Source of the DNA: Stomorhina lunata
Lineage: Eukaryota; Arthropoda; Insecta; Diptera; Rhiniidae
Assembly (NCBI GenBank): GCA_933228675.1
Contig: OW121740.1
Coordinates: 55,925,000-55,988,999 of the forward strand
Length of the DNA: 64,000 bases
Reading direction: 5' to 3'
This document shows positions 41,976 through 54,632 of the stretch, piece by piece (within the stretch, counting starts at the first letter, position 1; each line of letters opens with the position of its first letter). The position numbers and the translations under genes are program-made. The notes below the pieces were generated by a model that was not told where the DNA came from, ran no database searches, and was given only the letters and a program-made list of their open reading frames with translations.

Positions 41976-43910
41976 TTCAGTGGAGATAACTAAAACTTAG
42001 CCCCAGTCTGTTAGCTTTGCTCCAAAAACCTTTCTCTGAATGTTGCCATTTAGGTACTTCTGTACACGATGAGAAAGCCTTACTCGGAAGTTACATAGGT
42101 CAGTATTTGTGCAGACTTCTTTATAGCTCAGATGTTAGAGAGTCAGCAGTCTTGTTACCTTTTGAGAGCGCATCTTTGCAAAAATGCGCTTCTGGTCAAG
42201 ATGCTTAGGATTAAGATAGAGTACCCAAAGACTGGTTCGCAGTACCCTTTCTTGCAGAACTCTTAGTCGCGAGATTTTGTCATTACGAATGGTTCGTGCT
42301 CTAAACGTTGCCATCTAGTCTCGTCTGCTTACGCGAAGAAAGAATTACTCGGTAGTTCAGACAGTAGTTGTAGCTCTATTTTTGGCTGAGGAGTATGAAA
42401 GTCTGCCGGCTTATTACCTTGTTTAAATTTACTCTTGAAAGCGCATGTTAATATGGACTTTCTGAACAAAAAGAACAGGTTCACACTCCCCTATCTAACA
42501 CTATGATATCAGAGAAAAAGCTGTTGTGATATAGGCGAAATATCTGTGGCAATCTAGGGTTAATTTTGAATTCGGAAAGGTAGAATGTAGAAGTTAAAAT
42601 GCAGCTTCGCTGTTGGAGAAATTCCAACCGATCTATAACAACATTTTGGACTGAAATCTTTAATTATAGAGCCGTTAGTAAGAATTCTAAAGGCATATTG
42701 TAATCGTATGACAGATCTTACCAAACAATGTTCCATGTGTATGGCCATTAAACTGAGGAATTTCAAAGTAATATCTACTCAGAAGTCCACAGTAGTTGTC
42801 TGGATTTAGGTATCCTGGAGCAACTCCAGTGATTCTTTAAGGCTTTCGGAACTTGTTAAACATACCTCAATATATCTAATATTTCCGATATTATTTCGGA
42901 AATATATGGTTAGTTTTCAGATACATTTGAAACTTACAATCTCTTTTTTTCTCAAAGTCTTTTCGACTTTGAATGTGGGAGATTATTTCTTAAAGCATAG
43001 GGTATTTCAGATTCTTCTTAAATTTTATAACTTCAAATCATTCCTTAAAAAATCTCGAAAAAAGTAAAAAGTAAACATATGGATACGAAGTGGAAATGTC
43101 GTTTGCCAAAAGGCAAACAATTGTAATCAACAATCAACAAACATTTCATATGCATAAATTTATTTATACGTTCTTCCATCCATCAGTCCGTCCGCCTGAC
43201 TTCTATGCTCTATGTCTACGTAGATCAATTTATATAGTTCGAGTCTGATCTTAAAGTAGAAATTCTGTAAAAAAAAAACATACAAAACTAACAAGATTTG
43301 TTTTTGAGTTTAACAAAAACAAAGAAATTCATAACCGAGATCACAATATGATGACGATGCATCAGACTTAACCAGGCAGGCATCAGTTACAATTCTTCCT
43401 CGTTCTCTTATGAGTATTTCCTTTAATAGTTTATAAATGAAACTAACGAAAAAAAAGTGAAAAACCTAAAAAATATGATTCTATTTTGCATTTCTTATAG
43501 TTATGATATGGAATCCATGTTATGGATCCATATTATGGATGTACTTGTAAATGCTAATAACAGTATTTGAGGCAGCTTAGCTTGTTTAGTATTTTATGCA
43601 AAAACAACAACAACAAAAAAACAAAAGCAGAAAAAAAGTGTAGTTATAATTTGAGAGCTATAATCGTATAGTAAACCGTGTGTTTAAGTGGGGCAATTGG
43701 AAAATTACCTAAATAAAATAAATATTTTACTTGTAGTATTTATGACACTAACAACACAACCTGTTTATTTGAATGCTCGTGAGAGAATGATTTATCTTAA
43801 GGTAAACAATTGTTATCTTTTTCCTATCTGTGTGAGCAATATGTATGAAAATAAAAAAGATAAATGCCCTCGGGCTAGCTTTTGCCGATCACTGATCTAT
43901 ATATATATAT
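41976..43910. other. Unassigned, less AT-rich DNA
   Basis: Between 42000 and 42850 the base composition is closer to even, with phrases that resemble each other (GTTGCCATTTAGGTAC and GTTGCCATCTAGTCTC, both followed by an ACTCGG-GTT motif), perhaps an old duplication. No frame has a recognised domain. 42900-43900 is AT-rich with A runs. Confidence 0.4.
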
Positions 43911-45333
43911 AGAATCACTATCTCGAAAACGGCTCTAACGATTTTGATAAAATTTGGTCAGTGGGTATCTTTTTTGATGTATAAGTCGAATAAGAAGGGA
44001 CTTTTGGAACCTTTGCCTCTAAGAGGGTAAAAACGGGTAAAAAGGGGAAAAAATCGAAAATGCTATATCTACTAAAATAATAGGCACTGAAACAAAATTT
44101 AAATTATGTTTTGAATAGCTGTTAAAATAAGCGGACAGGTGTTTGGTACTTTTTTCAACCTTTGCCCGATGGGGGAAAAAAATGTAAAAATAGTTCTTTT
44201 GGTACCATTTTTAGGCCACTCTTATCTTTTGAACCAAACAATATAGAAAAGAATTTCGTAATGCAATCAATAAATGTGAGAAAAATATTGAACTTGTTTG
44301 GCATTTTTTTGATTCCGGGGGCCAAAATGGGTAAAAAAGGAATAAAATGATAACTCAACTCATGAAGTAATATGAATAGTAAAAATATGTTAACTGTGTT
44401 ATTATAAAAAGATACCGAATTCAATTGGTACCAAGTACCAAATATGCATATGTAACTTTTTAGAAATTAGGGGATAAAAGGGGATCAAATTGGAATAATT
44501 ATAATTTTTTAGTAAATTAATGCTTTTCTGTCTGTATGTCCTTAATAGAATAGTAAACTATGCATTTAACCATGTTTGCTCATGCAATGATCTTTAGCTA
44601 AAGTTGTTACGCATTAAACAACGAAGGTTTTTGTGTTGGTATCACTATCCGACAGGTGGTGAAAATTACTCAAAATGAATTAAATCGTAAACTGTGCATT
44701 TGTATCTTTAGCGAAGTTGTATATGATCCTTAGCGAAGTTGTTTCAAATGAGCCAGCGAAGGTTTTTTACTTGATATTAACAATTTCCAACAGGTGGCGA
44801 CACTGAAAATTACTCAAATTGAATTAAATCGTAATCTATGCATTTGATCTTGCTATGATCTTCAGCAAAGTTGTTACCAATGAGACAACGAAGGTTTCTT
44901 AGCTGGCATGAACAATTTTCGATAGGTGGCGCCACTTAAAATTACTCGAAGTGAATTAAATCGTAAGCTGGACATTTGATTATGCAATGATCTTCAGAAA
45001 AGTTGTTGCAGATGAGTCGACGAAGGTTTCTTAGTTGGTATCAACAATTTCCGATAGACGACGCCACTTAAAAATACTCAAAATTAATTAAATCGTAAAC
45101 TGTGCATTTTATCAGGCTATGATCTTTAGCAAAGTTGTTGCGCATGAGTCGATGGAGGTTTCTAAGTCGGTATGACCAATTTCCAAAATATTGAACAATG
45201 AATTTGATCATATGTTGATTCAAAATTAATTGGATATTTGTATACCGTATTTTCTCTAAATTTATTTTAATTGGTTAGTACTTTATAAAATAAAATATAT
45301 AAAAACTTTAAAATTCGCCTCGAAATGCATTTC
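43911..45333 (-). repeat. Tandem-repeat element, copy S4
   Basis: Inverted copy: begins beside TATATATATA with CTATCTCGAAAACGGCTC. Monomers with CAGGTGGCGACACTGAAAAT lie at about 44655-45070, and it ends TTCGCCTCGAAATGCA without the terminal hairpin. No gene. Confidence 0.7.
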
Positions 45334-45380
45334 AAAGATTACCCAGGCATTTTCAACAGATTACCCAGGAGCATTACACA

Positions 45381-46090
45381 CTGCGACAAAAAAAAAACGA
45401 AGTAAAAGTTTCTGGGATATTATACCATTTTTCTGGTAGGTACTGTCGAGTAGAACAACACTCTGTTTTTGGAATTTTCAAAACACCCCGAAAATCTGGA
45501 GTTACGGATAAAAAACCGGTTTTTCATACCCGTACGCACTTATCACCCCGTACCTTAGACAAGTGCTAACCGATTTTAAGTTTTTTGAAAGATATTGATA
45601 GGAAAAGCTTAGCCCTTTTCAACGGTATATAGTTTCTTAAAATATATTTACGATACATATGCTTTTTTTAACACCAAATATATTTTTTCCGGTTTTTTCC
45701 ACATTTTTCTATTTTCGGGACGTTGTTACATAATATTTTTATATAGGAACAGTGCAATTTATTATCTGGTTTTAAAAATATATAAGATAACCAATAAAAC
45801 GAGCCGGGAAAAAATATATTTAGTGTTAAAAAAAATACATGAATCTGAAGTATAGTTTAAGAAACTATATACCGTTGAAAATCTATTAAGAAATTTAAAA
45901 TCGTTTAGCATTTGTCTGAGTTACATGGTGATAAGTATACGGGTATGAAAACCCGATTTTTTACCCGTATCTACAGATTTTGGGGGTGTTTTAAAAATTC
46001 CAAGAACAGAGTGTTGTTCTACTCGACAGTACCTGCTAGCAAAATGGTATTACATCCCAGAAACTTTTACTTCATTTTTTTTTGTCGCAG
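45381..46090. mobile_element. Foldback element with about 300-bp inverted arms
   Basis: CTGCGACAAAAAAAAA (45381) faces TTTTTTTTTGTCGCAG (ending 46090). The arms match over about 45381-45695 and 45800-46090, for example GTACTGTCGAGTAGAACAAC against GTTGTTCTACTCGACAGTAC, leaving a loop of about 100 bp. No coding capacity; the 69-codon frame in it is a chance frame. Confidence 0.8.
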
Positions 46091-46134
46091 GGTGTTATCA
46101 ATAAATATAGAGTTCTATTAATTATGTTTTGGTT

Positions 46135-46775
46135 GGTTTACGTGGACACAATTCAAAATGCAGATAAAGCACATTTTACACACTTTCTTCCATATAATTT
46201 ACACTTTCTTCATTTCTTAAATATCCGACTCTGTTAACCACTCAAAAACGAGCCACTTGGAATACGCGGTATTTCATTAATTTCATCACGAATATTTTGA
46301 TTGAGTTCCAGCGTTTCATAAATCATAAATCTTGCTTTTCAGTTATTCCCACAAAAAGAAGTCAGGAGCTGCTAAATCAAACGATCTTGGAGGCCAATTA
46401 ACATCACCATTTTTTGAATAACTAGAAATAAAGAGGTCTTGCAGTAATTCTACTGGAATAGTGGTTTTACGTTATATGGCACCTTCTTATTAATATCACA
46501 TGTTAATCAAGCCAAAAGCATGCAGTTGTGGCGTTAAACAATTTTTCAGTTTCCGTTACACCATTTTCAGTTTCAAAGAAGAAAGGTCCAGTAAGTCCTT
46601 CTGACCAATTTGCACACCAGACACTTTTAAAGGTTGTAAATGTGACTGATGAATTATTTGACGACCTTTTTTATTGCCCAGAACCGACTATTTTGTTTTT
46701 TCACATATCCATTTAAATGAAAGTCTGCTTCGTCACGTATTGTAATTTTTTTTTTCGAAATCATTCAGTACATGA
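46135..46775 (-). pseudogene. DD41D-like mariner transposase remnant
   Basis: On the minus strand: DEADFHLNGYVKKQNSRFWA near 46735, a VWCANWSEGLTGPFFFE segment near 46600, GDVNWPPRSFDLAAPDFFL near 46400 (third catalytic Asp kept) and C-terminal IRDEINEIPR near 46280. It diverges from rosa copies 1 and 2 and from the 3980 family, and is broken by stops. Confidence 0.7.
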
Positions 46776-46837
46776 TAAATAGTGCTTTCTTATCTTCACG
46801 GTAATCTATAATTGATTTTGATAAAATGTTTAACAGA

Positions 46838-47680
46838 ATATTTGTATACCTTTCACTAATAGGTGAAAGGTTTCTGCATCCGTTTATTAGATTGTAGACC
46901 GTAGATCGTAGAAATTATACCGATCGACTCAGAATCGGGAGGAGAATCAATTAAGTTCGGAATAAAGTTTCTGAAGTCCCTGGAGGATGGACCTACATAA
47001 ATTATATATCAGATTTTAGAAAATTCTCCCGCAATGAACGCTATTAAATTTCATCAAAATCGGTATATAAATATTTGAAATATAGAAAAAATACCAAAAA
47101 TTAGATGAACATATTAAATTTTTTGATTGAAAAACACTTTTAAATAACAAGAGAAAAAAGATACTCCTGGTGTATAAGCGATAATATATTATATATCAAA
47201 TTATATATTAAATCGGTCCATAAACAACTGACATATCGCCAAAACACTAAATTTGATGTATCGCAAATTGCCCAAAGTACACATTTGAAAAAATGAAATG
47301 CAGAAATAAGAAAAACCATCCTCCTGGAGCACGGACCTACATACATTTTATTTCAGATTTTAGGAAATTCCCCCGCCAAGTACGTTATTAAATTTTATAA
47401 AAAGCGGCGCCAAAACACTAATTTTGATGTACCGCAAATTTACGGCGATATTTCGGGTGTTTATGGACCGATTGTGAAGAAATTTAACAGCGTCCTTGCA
47501 ATAGGATTATAAATTATACAAATCTGATCGTGAATACCATTAACATTGTACCAATCGACTCAGAATCGGCAGGAGAATCGATTTAGCGTCCGTCCATCCG
47601 TCAGTCTGTCTGCTTTTGAAATCAAGTTTTTGGAGCTCCTGTTTTGTTGATATCTCAGATGATTTTAGCAGACAGACACA
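46838..47680 (-). repeat. DINE-1-like element E3, decayed
   Basis: The hairpin CCTTTCACTAATAGGTGAAA (46849-46868) is the terminal hairpin of E1 in inverted order. The interior shows ATTAAATTTCATCAAAATCGG, and CGTCCGTCCATCCGTCAGTC lies near 47585. Frames inside are not genes. Confidence 0.6.
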
Positions 47681-47689
47681 CTGTATATA

Positions 47690-50018
47690 TCTTAATTTTG
47701 TGTCTAACGGCGGCTCGCAATATGGTATCCACAAAGTTACTGGGTGTCTCCCGATCAAATTACAAAAAATCAGATAGATCTTATTGTAGTTACAAAACTC
47801 TTGGTATGACGAGGAGTGCCGCGATACCACTGCTGGGAAAAATTCAGCGTAAAATTTTACTAAAAAGTTAAACACCAATCGGAAGGTTGTGGCAGTTGTA
47901 TATTCTTCTGTAAGGTGACAGATAAAGAAAGCATACGGGAACTATGGAAGCAATACTTTTGCGAATTGCTGGTATTAAATGTAAGTTACCAAGTTGACAC
48001 GCCTGAAAAATTAATGATGAACCAAAATGAGATTAGAATTAGCAGCGGGTGCCGACGTTTTGCCAACAGAGCTTTTTAAGCCAGGAAGTGATGAGTTGAT
48101 AAGTAGTACCTTCCAGCTTATACATTTAAATTCTATGGTTGAAAGAATGTATACTCCTTGATTGGCGTGTCGGCGTTCTTTGTCCAGTGCACAAAAAAAA
48201 TAATACAACTTTATATTCCAATTTTAGACGTATAAGCCTATTTTCGTTACATAAAAGATTCCACCGACCATACTGTATGAAAAGCTAAATCCCAATGAAT
48301 ACGAAATAACTGGGACCTACCAATGTGGTTTTAGACTAGGTAAATCTATTATTAACCTTCGCGTTGTGTCAAATTTTGGAGAAGACCCAATAGAAACAAA
48401 CAGACTCATATCATCCCTTTGTTGACTAAAAAGTTGCTTTTGACAGCCCGATTCGAGCAAAAGTGTTTAAAGCAATGTCTGAGTTTGGCATCCCTACGAA
48501 GTTTATGTCGGATGATATTAACTGAAATAACCTCAATAGTTAAAATAGGTTAAAATAGAAAAATGGTCATTGTAAAATTGAAAACAATTGGAATATATAT
48601 TTTTGATACCGATGTTTTTAAAGTTAAAAACATGAGTTTACAACTTAAAAACATATGTTACTTAGTCATTTACCGACACGTGTCTCTAAAGTCATAGCCA
48701 GATCGAGTTTTGGAAAACAAGTCAGTGGACGACGGCAAGTTACTAATAATTTAAAGCAGGTAACCTTTAAGTTCTTGATATACCTAAAAAGGAGGACTTA
48801 AATGAAGCCATTAGGATTTAATGAAAAGTATTTTTTTGGAAGAAGTCGAAGGTAAGTCTAATGATTTTATCTAACACAACTTATGTATCTAAATATAAAT
48901 CCTTTTGTTACTGTTTGGAATTGATGATGAGGCGATGTCTCTTCCATCTAAAGTATAAAAAGGGCTTAATGGTAACGAAAAGTCGTTGTTAAATATTACT
49001 ATAAAGGGCCAGTCTCTTTTTCAGAACACAAATAAAAGTCTTTCAAGCGCAAACAAGAGCTCAGTCTAGAATTAGGGATAATCCTCCTGATGAGATGGCC
49101 TAACCAACCATCGAAACGCATCGAGGTAAGGTTTTCCCACCAACATTTTTTGGTTTTATCAAAAAACTGTTTATTACAATAATAAATAATTGTAATTTTT
49201 AGTGCAATACACCACAGTAAAACCTTTTAATTAAATGTTTGATGTCCCAATATTTTGATAAACCTTTTTAACAAAATGTTTTTCATTTGAAAACGACGTG
49301 TTTTAAAATTGAAAACAAGATATTTTCAGTTCAACCCCGTTTGTAAAAAACTTTCGATTGAAATTGAAAACATAGTGTTTTCATATCATATGTTTGCAAT
49401 TAGAAAACGAAGCGTTTTCAACTCAAAACCCTTCGGTATTAAACTGGTACAAATACGGTATACATTTTGTGTTGCAATATTGAAAATATTTGTTTTTAAT
49501 TTAGAAACATACGGTTTTAATTCACGATTGACCGCGAATGGTGTGATTTTAAACACGGATGTGTTCAATTTTTCTATGAGTGTAAGAGCCTATAACAAAG
49601 CGAGGATTCAGGCAAGGTGACAGTCTATCATGCTATTGTGTTAGATAAAATCGTGCGAGATGCTGCAGTTAACATAACGGAACAATTTTCAACAAAAAAT
49701 ACATTTGTCGATTACATTGATATCATGGAACGCACATTGCGCGAGGTAATCTAATAAAATTGGGAAAGAGAATCTAATAAAATTGGTTTAGTTATCAATG
49801 AATTAAAAACAAAACTGATGGTTTCTGCAAGCAGACTAGAATTGGACCGCATGTGATCGTTGAAAATCAAAGAAAAGTGTTCGAAAATGATCCCGATGGA
49901 ACTCGTAGAAAACATCCGAAACTTCAATGGAAAGGTTAAGTAGATATGCGCAAAATATCGAAGCGCATGAAATTCTAAAATGTGCTCGGTTATATATGTA
50001 TTGGCCATTTAAGTAAGT
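47690..50018 (+). pseudogene. RTE-clade LINE, shredded copy, with an insertion
   Basis: Pieces of the family at 8085-11074 in order: endonuclease (TCTAACGGCGGCTCGCAATA, GTTACTGGGTGTCTCCCGAT near 47730), linker (GAACTATGGAAGCAATAC near 47940), polymerase (TGGGACCTACCAATGTGG near 48310, ATTCAGGCAAGGTGACAGTC near 49608) and end (CATCCGAAACTTCAATGG near 49913, then AAGTAAGT at 50011). Large deletions and stops throughout. A 1023-bp element interrupts it at 48555-49577. Confidence 0.8.
48555..49577. mobile_element. Unclassified insertion in LINE relic
   Basis: Inside the LINE polymerase region, sequence unrelated to the LINE begins at ATAGAAAAATGG (48555) and ends at CAATTTTTCTAT (49577), a short inverted repeat. 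The flanks AGGTTAAA and AGTGTAAG agree at 5 of 8 bases, as an old duplication might. The outer parts are full of TTGAAAAC/GTTTTCAA motifs. The middle has a TATAAAAAGGGC motif (48955) and an AATAAA about 75 bases later. No protein is recognised. Confidence 0.5.
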
Positions 50019-51453
50019 AGTACATGGTTGACCGAGCCTTGCTCGGGGCTTTATGATAAGCACTTTGAGGCAAATTTTAAAGTTTTTATATATTTTATTT
50101 TATACAGTTACAGTTTAACTCATTTTAAATAATTTTGAAAATTGGTCATACCAACAGAAACCTCCGTCGACTCATGCGCAACAACTTTGCTAAAGATTAT
50201 AGTCTGATCAAATGCACACTTTACGATTTAATTCATTTTGAGTAATTTTCAGTGGCGCCACCTGTTGGACTTTAATAAACCAATTAATAAACCTTCGTCG
50301 GATTATCCGCAATAACTTTGCTAAAAATTATAAAATGATTAAATGTACAGTTTACGATTAAATTGACTTTAAGTAAATTTCAGTGGCGCCACCTGTCGAA
50401 ATTTCTTCTCCAACTAAGAAACCTTCGTCGGCTCATGTGCAACAACATTGCTAAAGATTATAGCATGATTATATGTACAGCTTACGATTAAATTGACTTT
50501 GAGTAATTTTCAGTAGCGCCACCTGTCGGAAATTATTCATATCAATTAAAAAGCATTCGCCGGCTCATGCGCTACAACTTTGCAGAAGATCATAGTATGA
50601 TCAAATGTACAGTTTACGATTTAATTAATTTTTAGTAATTTTCAGTGGCGCCACCTGTCGGAAATTCGGTTTACCAACTTAAAAACCTCCGCCGGCTTAT
50701 CCGCAACATCTTTGCTAAAGAGCATAACATGATCAAACTTACAGTTTACTATTCTATAAAGAACATACATACAGACAAACATTCATTTGTTTTAAAGTTA
50801 TAACATTACTAATTTTTTCCCCTTTTTATCCCCTAATTTCAAAAAGTTCCATATGCATAATTGGTACTTCTTTGGTAACAATTGAATTCGGTACATTTTA
50901 TTAGAAAGCAGTTAACATAATTTTCCTATTCATATTACTTTTGTAGATGTTAAGTTATCAGTTTATCCCTTTTTTACACATTTTGGCCACAAAATCAAAA
51001 AAGTACCAAATACGTGTTCAATATTTCTTTCACATCTATTGATTGCAGTACAAAGTTTTTTTCTATATTCCTAAGTTTAAAATATAAGAGAGGGTTAAAA
51101 AGGTACCAAAAAAAACTATTTTCACCCTTTTTTACCCCTTATCGGACATAGTTTCAAAAAAGTACCAAACACCTATCCGTTTATTTTCATAGCTGTTTAA
51201 AACGTAATTTAAATTTTGTTTCTATACCTATTACTTAAGGAGATATAGCGTTTTCGATTTTTTCCCCTTTTTACCCGTTTTTACCCTCTTAGAGGCAAAG
51301 GTTCCAAAAGTCCCTTCTTCTTCGACCTATACATCGAAAAAGATACCCACTGTCCAAATTTTATCAAAATCGTTAGAGCCGTTTTCGAGATAGTCATTCT
51401 ATATATATATATATATATATATACAATTATTGCTCGTTTAAGAATATAAGATA
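50019..51453 (+). repeat. Tandem-repeat element, copy S5, full length
   Basis: Starts AGTACATGGTTGACCGAG directly after the LINE tail, with the perfect hairpin CCGAGCCTTGCTCGG (50032-50046). Monomers with CAGTGGCGCCACCTGTCG recur at about 130 bp. It ends TTGCTCGTTTAAGAATATAAG. A DINE-1-like element begins a few bases later. Confidence 0.75.
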
Positions 51454-51465
51454 ATTTTAAGGACG

Positions 51466-53192
51466 AACAAGTAAGAGTGTTGTATTCGGCTGTGCCAAAT
51501 CTTATATACTCACCATCAAGTTGTATTAAATTTAGAAACATTTCTCATCCTATGGACCAAATTGGAAAAAAGTTGTTACGCTAGATGATATTGTTATTAA
51601 AATATTTGGACTAAATTCGGTTGTAGGAGCTTTAAAGTTCAACATTTAAATGTATGTAAGTGGTTTCCCTAGTATTTACTTTGAGCAAAATTAGGTATCG
51701 TAACCTGGTATAGTTTATGATATAGTTTTACATTAATAAGTTGTTAAATGCTATTCGTTTTGTTAGGAGTTCCAAATGCATCTACCGTATCTAAAGTCTG
51801 GACATTGGTGCAATCTTAATATGCTGCTTCTACCTCCGAATCTTTTTGATTGTACATATAAAAAGGGGATGTTATATGTATAAGAATTATAGCCAAATGT
51901 TGACCGATTGTAACAAAATTTTACACACTGGCTAGTTTTTATATAGAGCTTGTTCTTGCGATTTAGTGGCCATAGCTGTCATAATACGACAACATTCCAC
52001 TTGGAACAAGTGGTACTTCTCTCAGACAATGAGCAGCATCCGATTCTATTGTTAGACTCATTCAAACTTTTTAACTCCGGTTCCGAACGGCAAATGCATT
52101 AGTTAGAGAAGTTTTACATAGCCGAATACTCAATAACCAGTGGCTAGCTGAGTTATGAGGTGAACCGCCGCTTTTTTTATTTTTTTTTTCAAGTGAGTCT
52201 GGCCGAGGATTGAACTTGGGACCTCTGGTATGCTAGGCGGATGACTAACTTGTTATACCACAGCGGTTCACAATGGCTGTCATAGTTTCTAATTTAATAG
52301 CTTTTAACAGGCCTTTGGTACATTTTTTTTTTTTTTGGTTTCCAGGAGTGTTTTTTATATGAAATCTATAGTCAAATATGGACCGATTCCTATAAAATTT
52401 GATATACTGCATAAAACTTCTCTATTCTAAATTTAGACGTCATAGCTATTTATTGCAATTGTATTCAATTTATCAGCATTAATGTGTTTCCCGAAACGGG
52501 GTTATATGGGAGCTCTAACTAAATGTGCACCAATTTCGTCCATTTTCAACACACAACTTTTAAGATATCGAAAATACTTTTGTAAAATTTTGTTCCTCTA
52601 GCTCTTTTCGTTAAGGTGCTATCGCGCTTGTATCTGACGGACAGACGGACATAAGCCCCTTTACTTTTTGTATTTTTGTGTCTTCCTTGTTTTAAATTTA
52701 GTGGCCAAAGCTATTACAGTTTATCATTTATTGGCATTTAAGTGTATTTTAGGTGGAATTTAGGCTGTTTCCGTAAGTTATATATGAACCGATTTAGATA
52801 AAATTTTATATGCTGCCCAATACTTATGTAAAACTTCTATATACCATCATATATGTATCATCATAGCATATTATAATATGTCATTTATTACCAAATAAGC
52901 AATTAGAATAGACGAGGTTATACGGGAGCTATGGTCAATAGCAAAATTTTCCTAGAAATGAAGAATATTTATGCCGAATTTCAGTGACCTATATCCTTTC
53001 GTTAAGGCTTTACGAGTATCGTGCCGACAACAGACGGACAGACATCGCCCAAGCGTCTTAGAATTTCATAAGGATTCAGAATATACCTACTTCATTTTGA
53101 TTTTTGAGCTAATATTAAGGAAATTACAAACGGAATGACAATCTCAATCAAAAAGAATGGGGGGTATATTCTTTTTGATGGTGGGTATAAAA
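51466..53192 (+). repeat. DINE-1-like element E4
   Basis: Left end AACAAGTAAGAGTGTTGTAT with TTCGGCTGTGCC. The right end has the hairpin ATCAAAAAGAAT / ATTCTTTTTGAT (53147-53158 and 53168-53179) and ends GATGGTGGGTATAAAAA. This is a second subfamily, with a different right-end hairpin from E1 and E2. GACGGACAGACGGACAT lies near 52640. A tRNA-derived SINE is inserted at 52168-52275. No gene. Confidence 0.7.
52168..52275 (-). mobile_element. tRNA-derived SINE with A-rich tail
   Basis: Minus strand: GTGAACCGCTGTGGTATAAC (A-box region), CCGCCTAGCATACC (anticodon arm) and CCCAAGTTCAATCCTCGG (B-box), then an A-rich tail (52173-52190). The first and last bases of the tRNA part (GTGA and TCAC) could still pair. 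Terminal GGTGAACCGC and GCGGTTCAC are inverted. Confidence 0.65.
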
Positions 53193-53745
53193 AAAGATAT
53201 TTGACTTTAGTGTCGAACGGTAATATATGGCCGGCACTTTCTAACTTGATTTTGTACGATATTTTCCAAAAATACTTATTTTTTTGAAAAATGTTTTTAC
53301 TTACTTACCAATGGCCACACGTATATTGCAAAGTACTTATAATAACTTATTGTTAAATCATTTCATTCATATGGAGATTGTTTCATCCGTTGCATAAATT
53401 TATGTTTAGTTTTAGTTTTTTTCTTCTTTATTCCCTTACAAAAACAGCACGCGCCATACTCGACTCGAATCTACGAGTACAAGACAAACAAATAACGAGA
53501 ATGACTTTTGTTTTAAAAATTTTGTAGATGTTTTTAGATTTTTTTATATTATTTTCCAACTGCGATTCCTTGTACATTAATTGTATTTAACTAGAGAATC
53601 GTATGGAAAACGAACAAAAAGTCGTATGTCGCCAGTGGTGTTAAGAAACATTATGAAAATTACCCCCAAAGTGTTAATCAGGAAATAATAGTCTATTGTC
53701 TTAAGCAGAGTTTAAATTATATTATTAAGTTGAATGCAGCAGTTG

Positions 53746-53769
53746 TTGTTGTTGCTGCAGCAACAACAA
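53746..53769. repeat. 24-bp perfect palindrome
   Basis: TTGTTGTTGCTG followed directly by CAGCAACAACAA, centred on a CTGCAG site. It arises from facing TTG and CAA repeats. Confidence 0.9.
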
Positions 53770-53910
53770 TTGAACAATGAATGCTGTTGCATGTTTACAT
53801 TAACTCTACCCTTAGGCTTGCAACAGTATCATGGCATCTTGCCACAGCAACAAGTGTTTAATCGTTTATTGCCAACCCTCCTTCCAAATGAGTAGAAGAT
53901 ATGCTTAGAA

Positions 53911-53933
53911 GTGATCATGATAATCATGATCAC
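53911..53933. repeat. ATCATGATCA palindrome cluster
   Basis: GTGATCATGAT-A-ATCATGATCAC, 11-bp arms around one base. A second GTGATCATGATCAT lies 13 bases on. Confidence 0.9.
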
Positions 53934-54590
53934 ATGCCCTTATCTGGTGATCATGATCATCTGTATCATCAACAGCGATTACTATCATCGACATCATTAT
54001 CATTATTGTTTAATCTTTTCTTTTTTTTAAATAGTAAGTTTTATCTTTTAGTAGCATCTTTTTTTCTATTTTGATTTTGTGGTCTAGTTTGGTTTGCCTT
54101 AAAACATTTAAAGTAAAAAAAATATTGATCGAAAAACTGCTGGTGTTAGTTTTATTAGATTTTCTAAAAAGATTTACGTTTAAAATTAATTAAAAGAATG
54201 AAACACGTTTTCAGCATAAATTAGTTGAAATTGCTTTAATTTTCTTTTATTACAGAAAAAATGGATTAATGTTAACTAATATTATATGTTAATTGTGCTT
54301 TATCTTATCTACAATATTTTTATCATAAATTGAATTGAAAATATTGTTATTTATTAATTAGATGGTAGTAAAATTAAAGATTAAGAAATGCGATATGATA
54401 AAATAAAACATATTTTAAATTAGATTTATTATATTATTAGATTAAAGGTACAAATCTGTGCTTGTGAGTAATAACAGTCTAAGTCAAAAACAGAACTTTT
54501 AAGGCAAATTTCTTTTTCTACTACAGTAAAGTTAGTGCATTTTCCACACAAAAGAGCAGGGCAAGTGCAGTCAGATGGTTTATGGACTTT

Positions 54591-54632
54591 TCCGTCATCT
54601 TATTCGGCGCAGTTTCTGAATAAGATGACGGA
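54591..54632. repeat. 15-bp inverted repeat, 12-base loop
   Basis: TCCGTCATCTTATTC and GAATAAGATGACGGA enclose GGCGCAGTTTCT. It is a perfect stem. No T run follows, and the context is non-coding. Confidence 0.9.

Noticed and set aside
54591..54632. Rho-independent-type terminator
   Set aside because: A perfect stem, but no T run after it and no upstream gene, and the context is eukaryotic.
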